From an uncultured bacterium (lineage in GTDB: Bacteria > Bacillota > Clostridia > Lachnospirales > Lachnospiraceae): a DNA stretch of 9,511 nucleotides. The DNA is taken from positions 1-9,511 of the forward strand of contig CAMBUC010000062.1 in assembly GCA_945871045.1 (NCBI GenBank), written 5' to 3'. This document shows, one piece after another, positions 6,843 to 9,511 of the stretch. The stretch's first letter is position 1. Every line of letters starts with the position of its first letter. The position numbers and the translations under genes were made by a program. The notes under the pieces were generated by a model. It was not told the DNA's origin. It worked only from the letters and a program-made list of their open reading frames with translations, and searched no databases.

Positions 6843-7031
6843 TTGGCAGATGAAAAATGGAACCGGTTTACAGTGACCGGAAATATACGGGATTATCTGG
6901 CGTACCGTGCCTGTGCACAGGATGTGCAAGGGGCATGCCAAAATGGAATCAGAGAGGAAAGAGAAGAACATGGGACAGACCATCCTTCTGAATGGAATGG
7001 TGCTTTCTGCAATGCCCATCGGGGATTATGA
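6843..7031 (+). CDS. Small YqzL-like protein between era and recO
   Basis: This is a predicted 62-residue protein starting at TTG (6843), with the G-rich site AGGGGG at 6829-6834 about 8 nt upstream. The first 20 or so residues contain ADEKWNRFTVTGNIRDYLAYR, which fits the W..F..TG....YL.Y pattern of the YqzL-like family. That family sits between era and recO in Bacillus; its role is not established. The pattern match and the conserved position are the evidence. The remaining part is Cys-, Glu- and Gly-containing without a clear motif, and its last 62 nt overlap recO in another frame. An in-frame ATG at 6744 would add 33 unconserved residues and lacks a ribosome binding site, so TTG is preferred. 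There is no membrane segment. The alternative is a fortuitous open frame, but the N-terminal motif argues against that. Confidence 0.62.
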   Translation: MADEKWNRFTVTGNIRDYLAYRACAQDVQGACQNGIREEREEHGTDHPSEWNGAFCNAHRGL

Positions 7032-7713
7032 TAAACGGTTGGTCGTCCTCACCCGGGAACGAGGCAAGATCACGGTGTTCGCAAGAGGTGCAAGGCGTCC
7101 GAACAGTTCCTTGCTTGCGGCGACCAATCCTTTTGCATTCGGAGAGTTTGAATTGTTCGAGGGAAAAACTGCATACAATGTCTGTAAGATTACGGTAAAA
7201 AACTACTTTCGGGAATTGACAGAGGATATTGAACGGGCATATTACGGTTTTTATTTTTTAGAATTGGCGGATTATTATGCAGTAGAAAATGTGGAAGCCA
7301 AGGATATGTGCAATCTTCTCTATATCTCCCTGCGGGCACTGATGAAGCCTGCGGTGGAGAATCCGTTGATCCGTCGGGTCTATGAACTTCGGATGCTCGT
7401 TTTGGCCGGCGAATATCCGGATGTGTTCGGATGTGTGTCCTGTCATACGAAAGAAGACTTAGGTTTTTTTCATGTGAAGCGGGGCGGAATGCTTTGCCGT
7501 GCCTGTGGTGCATTATACGGGGGCATACCTGTGGATGCATCCACGCTGTATACGCTGCAGTATATCATGACATCCCCACTGGAAAAGTTATACAGTTTTC
7601 AGGTGACAAAAGAGGTGCTCTCGTGCCTGGAATGGATCATGAATGAATATATGAGCAGGTACATAGATCGGATCTTTCACTCGCTGGAACTTTTGGACAT
7701 GCTCCTGCAATAA
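6970..7713 (+). CDS. recO: DNA repair protein RecO
   Basis: A 247-residue protein of normal RecO size. The N-terminal OB-fold is recognisable from the start (GQTILLNGMVLSAMPIGDYDK), with the strand KITVFARGARRP at about residues 33-44. A helical domain follows. It contains a zinc-finger pattern: C155-x2-C158 and, 17 residues later, C176-x2-C179, as in RecO of Deinococcus and many Firmicutes. RecO acts with RecR to load RecA on SSB-coated single-stranded DNA in gap repair, and can anneal complementary strands. The start at 6970 is taken because the protein then begins at the OB-fold; the purine-rich GAGG at 6954-6957 is a little far, and an earlier in-frame ATG at 6907 would add 21 polar residues. 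It overlaps the YqzL-like frame by 62 nt, consistent with coupled translation. Confidence 0.94.
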   Translation: MGQTILLNGMVLSAMPIGDYDKRLVVLTRERGKITVFARGARRPNSSLLAATNPFAFGEFELFEGKTAYNVCKITVKNYFRELTEDIERAYYGFYFLELADYYAVENVEAKDMCNLLYISLRALMKPAVENPLIRRVYELRMLVLAGEYPDVFGCVSCHTKEDLGFFHVKRGGMLCRACGALYGGIPVDASTLYTLQYIMTSPLEKLYSFQVTKEVLSCLEWIMNEYMSRYIDRIFHSLELLDMLLQ

Positions 7714-7745
7714 GCAGGATAAAGCAGTTACATGGAAAATAGACA

Positions 7746-7774
7746 TTGAAATAAATGCGCGGAAATAGTATAAT
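7746..7774 (+). promoter_or_regulatory. Sigma-A-type promoter of the lipoprotein gene
   Basis: The -35 TTGAAA (7746-7751) and consensus -10 TATAAT (7769-7774) are separated by exactly 17 nt. Transcription should begin near 7781, about 70 nt before the lipoprotein start. It separates this gene from the era-recO unit. No clear terminator lies between recO and this site, so some read-through is possible. Confidence 0.85.
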
Positions 7775-7849
7775 GGAATGACTGTTTGAGACGGTTTAAA
7801 AACGTGTCTGTGAAATCAGATGATGGAGAAGTGATATGGAGGCGAACTT

Positions 7850-8437
7850 ATGAGAAAAGCAGTGAAGTTGGGAATGCTTAGTGTTTTATCAGCAGCATTA
7901 CTGGCGGGGTGCGGAGCGGAGTTTTCTGCCGAAAAAGATACTGTCTATGTACAGAAAAAAGGGACCATCAAAGGTGCAAATGTTGCAGTCTTTGACAAAG
8001 ATTATTATGATGAGACGGAATTGTCGGATTTCATCACAGACACCGTCAATACATATGTAGCAAAAGCAGGGGATGGAACGGTTGAGATCCGGGAGTTTGC
8101 CGTGGAAGACCAGGTAGCACATGTATATCTGGATTATGCAGGTGCGGAAGACTATGCGAATTTCAATGGTGTAGAGTTTTTTGCCGGAAATATTCTTGAT
8201 GCGAAGGCAGACGGCTATGATATTCCGAACGCATTTACTGCTGTGACAGATAAGGAAACCACCTGGGATGCCGAGGACAATAAGATCGTGATCGTGGGTC
8301 AGCAGACACAGGTTCAGGTAGACGGGACGATCCTTTTTATTTCGGACAATGTTTCCGTGACCGGGAAAAATACGGCAGATGTGACTTATGACATCTTAGA
8401 CCAGGAGGCACAGCCGGCTTATATCGTTTATAAATAA
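7850..8437 (+). CDS. Lipoprotein of unknown function
   Basis: This 195-residue protein has a clear lipoprotein signal: positively charged MRKAVK, a hydrophobic core to about residue 19, and the lipobox L18-A19-G20-C21. It should be lipid-anchored to the outer face of the cytoplasmic membrane. GGAGG at 7838-7842 is 7 nt before the ATG. The mature part is acidic, rich in Asp, Glu, Val and Thr, with alternating hydrophobic patterns such as VAHVYLDYAG and KIVIVGQQTQVQVDGTILFI that suggest a beta-rich fold. I see no Cys beyond the lipid anchor, no repeats and no catalytic motif, and I do not recognise the family. It has its own strong promoter and is placed between recO and glyS. No terminator is visible behind it, so its transcript may run into the glyS leader. 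Function cannot be assigned from the sequence. Confidence 0.88.
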   Translation: MRKAVKLGMLSVLSAALLAGCGAEFSAEKDTVYVQKKGTIKGANVAVFDKDYYDETELSDFITDTVNTYVAKAGDGTVEIREFAVEDQVAHVYLDYAGAEDYANFNGVEFFAGNILDAKADGYDIPNAFTAVTDKETTWDAEDNKIVIVGQQTQVQVDGTILFISDNVSVTGKNTADVTYDILDQEAQPAYIVYK

Positions 8438-8486
8438 AGTTAAAATAAAACATAAAAATTTATAGAAAGGATGTAATTGTTTAGGA

Positions 8487-8655
8487 CAGGTCGAAGCATT
8501 TACTGCTGAGACCGTGAGAACATGATTCAGGTGTGCAAAAATCCCATTGCGGTGCGAAACATCCGGCGGATGTTTGCTCAGCACCGACCGGAGCAAAGCG
8601 GAGACAGCAATTCTTATGGATTTTTGCATCGGAACTGTGAAGGTACTGAACAGTT
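8487..8655 (+). ncRNA. Structured non-coding element upstream of glyS (candidate leader RNA or palindromic repeat)
   Basis: The 233 nt between the lipoprotein gene and glyS hold three self-complementary units. The first is ggtc/gacc (8489-8492 with 8510-8513), then opposed GA and GA, then agca/tgct (8495-8498 with 8504-8507) around the loop tttac: a hairpin with a tandem G-A internal loop. The second is closed by the perfect 11-bp stem tgcaaaaatcc (8534-8544) with ggatttttgca (8618-8628). Nested inside it are attgc/gcaat (8546-8550 with 8607-8611), ggtgc/gcacc (8551-8555 with 8581-8585) and an 8-bp hairpin aaacatcc/ggatgttt (8557-8564 with 8568-8575). The third is aactgt/acagtt (8633-8638 with 8650-8655), ending 2 nt before the glyS ribosome binding site. 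I find no T-box consensus and no T-run terminator. It could be a cis-regulator of glyS, a processed small RNA, or a copy of an interspersed repeat. Confidence 0.55.
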
Positions 8656-8670
8656 ACGAGGATAACAGAG

Positions 8671-9511
8671 ATGGAAAAGACAATGGACAAAATTGTTGCC
8701 CTGGCAAAAGCAAGAGGATTTGTATATCCCGGTTCCGAGATCTATGGCGGTCTCGCAAATACATGGGATTACGGAAATCTTGGTGTGGAGCTGAAAAACA
8801 ATGTGAAGAAGGCATGGTGGCAGAAATTTGTACAGGAGAATCCCTACAACGTAGGTGTGGACTGTGCGATCCTTATGAATCCCCAGACATGGGTGGCTTC
8901 CGGACATTTGGGCGGCTTTTCTGATCCTTTGATGGACTGTAAGGAATGTCATGAGCGTTTCCGCGCAGACAAGATCATTGAAGATTATGCAGAAGCAAAC
9001 GGAATTACCTTAGAGGATTCTGTGGACGGATGGTCACAGGAGAAGATGAAGAATTTTATCGAGGAGAACAATATTCCCTGTCCCACCTGCGGAAAACATA
9101 ATTTTACCGATATCCGTCAGTTCAATCTGATGTTTAAGACGTTCCAGGGTGTTACCGAGGATGCAAAGAACACCGTATACTTAAGACCTGAGACCGCACA
9201 GGGTATTTTTGTTAACTTTAAGAATGTGCAGCGTACATCCCGTAAGAAAGTACCTTTTGGTATTGCTCAGATCGGAAAGTCATTCCGTAACGAAATCACA
9301 CCCGGTAACTTTACGTTCCGTACCAGAGAGTTCGAGCAGATGGAGTTGGAATTCTTCTGCGAGCCCGGAACAGACCTTGAGTGGTTCCAGTACTGGAGAG
9401 GTTTCTGCCGTGACTGGCTTCTGAGCCTTGGCATGAAGGAAGAAGAGTTACGTCTCCGCGACCATGATCCTGCGGAACTTGCTTTCTATAGCAAGGCGAC
9501 GACAGACTTTG
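8671..9511 (+). CDS. glyS: Glycyl-tRNA synthetase, single-chain type (partial, 3' end outside window)
   Basis: The first 280 codons are open to the end of the window, with no stop. This is the alpha2-type class II enzyme, not the two-subunit glyQ/glyS type. It attaches glycine to tRNA-Gly in the cytoplasm. The N-terminus KIVALAKARGFVYPGSEIYG is characteristic, followed by GGLANTWDYGNLGVELK. Two Cys pairs, C90-x2-C93 and C137-x2-C140, form a zinc-ribbon-like insertion. The active-site segments are YLRPETAQGIF (170-180) and motif 2, FRNEITPGNFTFRTREFEQM (205-224). Motif 3 and the anticodon-binding domain lie beyond the window. GAGG at 8658-8661 precedes the ATG by 9 nt; an alternative ATG four codons in (8683) cannot be excluded. 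It follows the structured region 8487-8655, which probably forms part of its leader. Confidence 0.96.
   Translation, partial: MEKTMDKIVALAKARGFVYPGSEIYGGLANTWDYGNLGVELKNNVKKAWWQKFVQENPYNVGVDCAILMNPQTWVASGHLGGFSDPLMDCKECHERFRADKIIEDYAEANGITLEDSVDGWSQEKMKNFIEENNIPCPTCGKHNFTDIRQFNLMFKTFQGVTEDAKNTVYLRPETAQGIFVNFKNVQRTSRKKVPFGIAQIGKSFRNEITPGNFTFRTREFEQMELEFFCEPGTDLEWFQYWRGFCRDWLLSLGMKEEELRLRDHDPAELAFYSKATTDF

Noticed and set aside
7703..7719. Hairpin tcctgc/gcagga spanning the recO stop as a terminator
   Set aside because: The stem is only 6 bp and no T-run follows, so termination there is not supported.
8547..8924. Open frame of 125 codons across the glyS start
   Set aside because: It overlaps the unmistakable glyS reading frame for over 250 nt and shows no protein motif; it is a shadow frame.
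8614..8952. Reverse-strand open frame of 112 codons opposite glyS
   Set aside because: It lies antisense to conserved glyS codons, lacks a ribosome binding site and has no recognisable domain.
1..9511. Mobile element, phage, CRISPR or defence system
   Set aside because: I found no transposase, integrase, direct-repeat array or defence domain; all long genes are housekeeping or family-typical. The only mobile-like hint is the palindromic element before glyS.

Overview
The window looks like a core chromosomal segment of a low-to-mid GC Gram-positive Clostridia, most likely a gut Lachnospiraceae. The support is: strong GGAGG-type ribosome binding sites, TTG starts, a single-chain glycyl-tRNA synthetase, a very long M16C metallopeptidase, a DUF1015 gene directly behind serA, and the order era / YqzL-like gene / recO / glyS. 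All real genes are on the + strand. I see no tRNA, rRNA, insertion sequence, prophage gene or CRISPR array.

Layout. (1) 1-2361 is probably one transcription unit: the C-terminal ACT domain of phosphoglycerate dehydrogenase (SerA, cut by the window edge), a DUF1015 protein coupled to it by a TAATG stop/start overlap, and an MscS-type mechanosensitive channel. (2) 2365-2783 is a cold-shock protein cassette with its own promoter, whose -35 box sits in a perfect palindrome, then a leader of about 87 nt and a good intrinsic terminator. (3) 2796-6707 holds a TTG-started M16C peptidase followed by the GTPase gene era, again with a TAATG overlap. (4) 6843-7713 holds a small YqzL-like protein and the overlapping recO. 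(5) 7746-8437 is a lipoprotein of unknown function with a textbook sigma-A-type promoter. (6) 8438-8670 is a non-coding leader rich in inverted repeats ahead of glyS. (7) 8671 to the end is the first 280 codons of glycyl-tRNA synthetase.

Most of this is housekeeping: serine synthesis, osmotic safety valve, RNA chaperone, peptide degradation, 16S rRNA maturation, recombinational repair and tRNA charging. The best candidate for something undescribed is the region upstream of glyS. It has a hairpin with a tandem G-A internal loop, a nested element of about 95 nt closed by an 11-bp perfect stem, and a hairpin next to the glyS ribosome binding site, but no visible T-box sequence. It could be a new cis-regulatory RNA or a copy of an interspersed palindromic repeat. 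Secondary leads are the DUF1015 protein (DGHHR motif beside a serine biosynthesis gene, reminiscent of ParB-fold serine kinases) and the lineage-specific lipoprotein.
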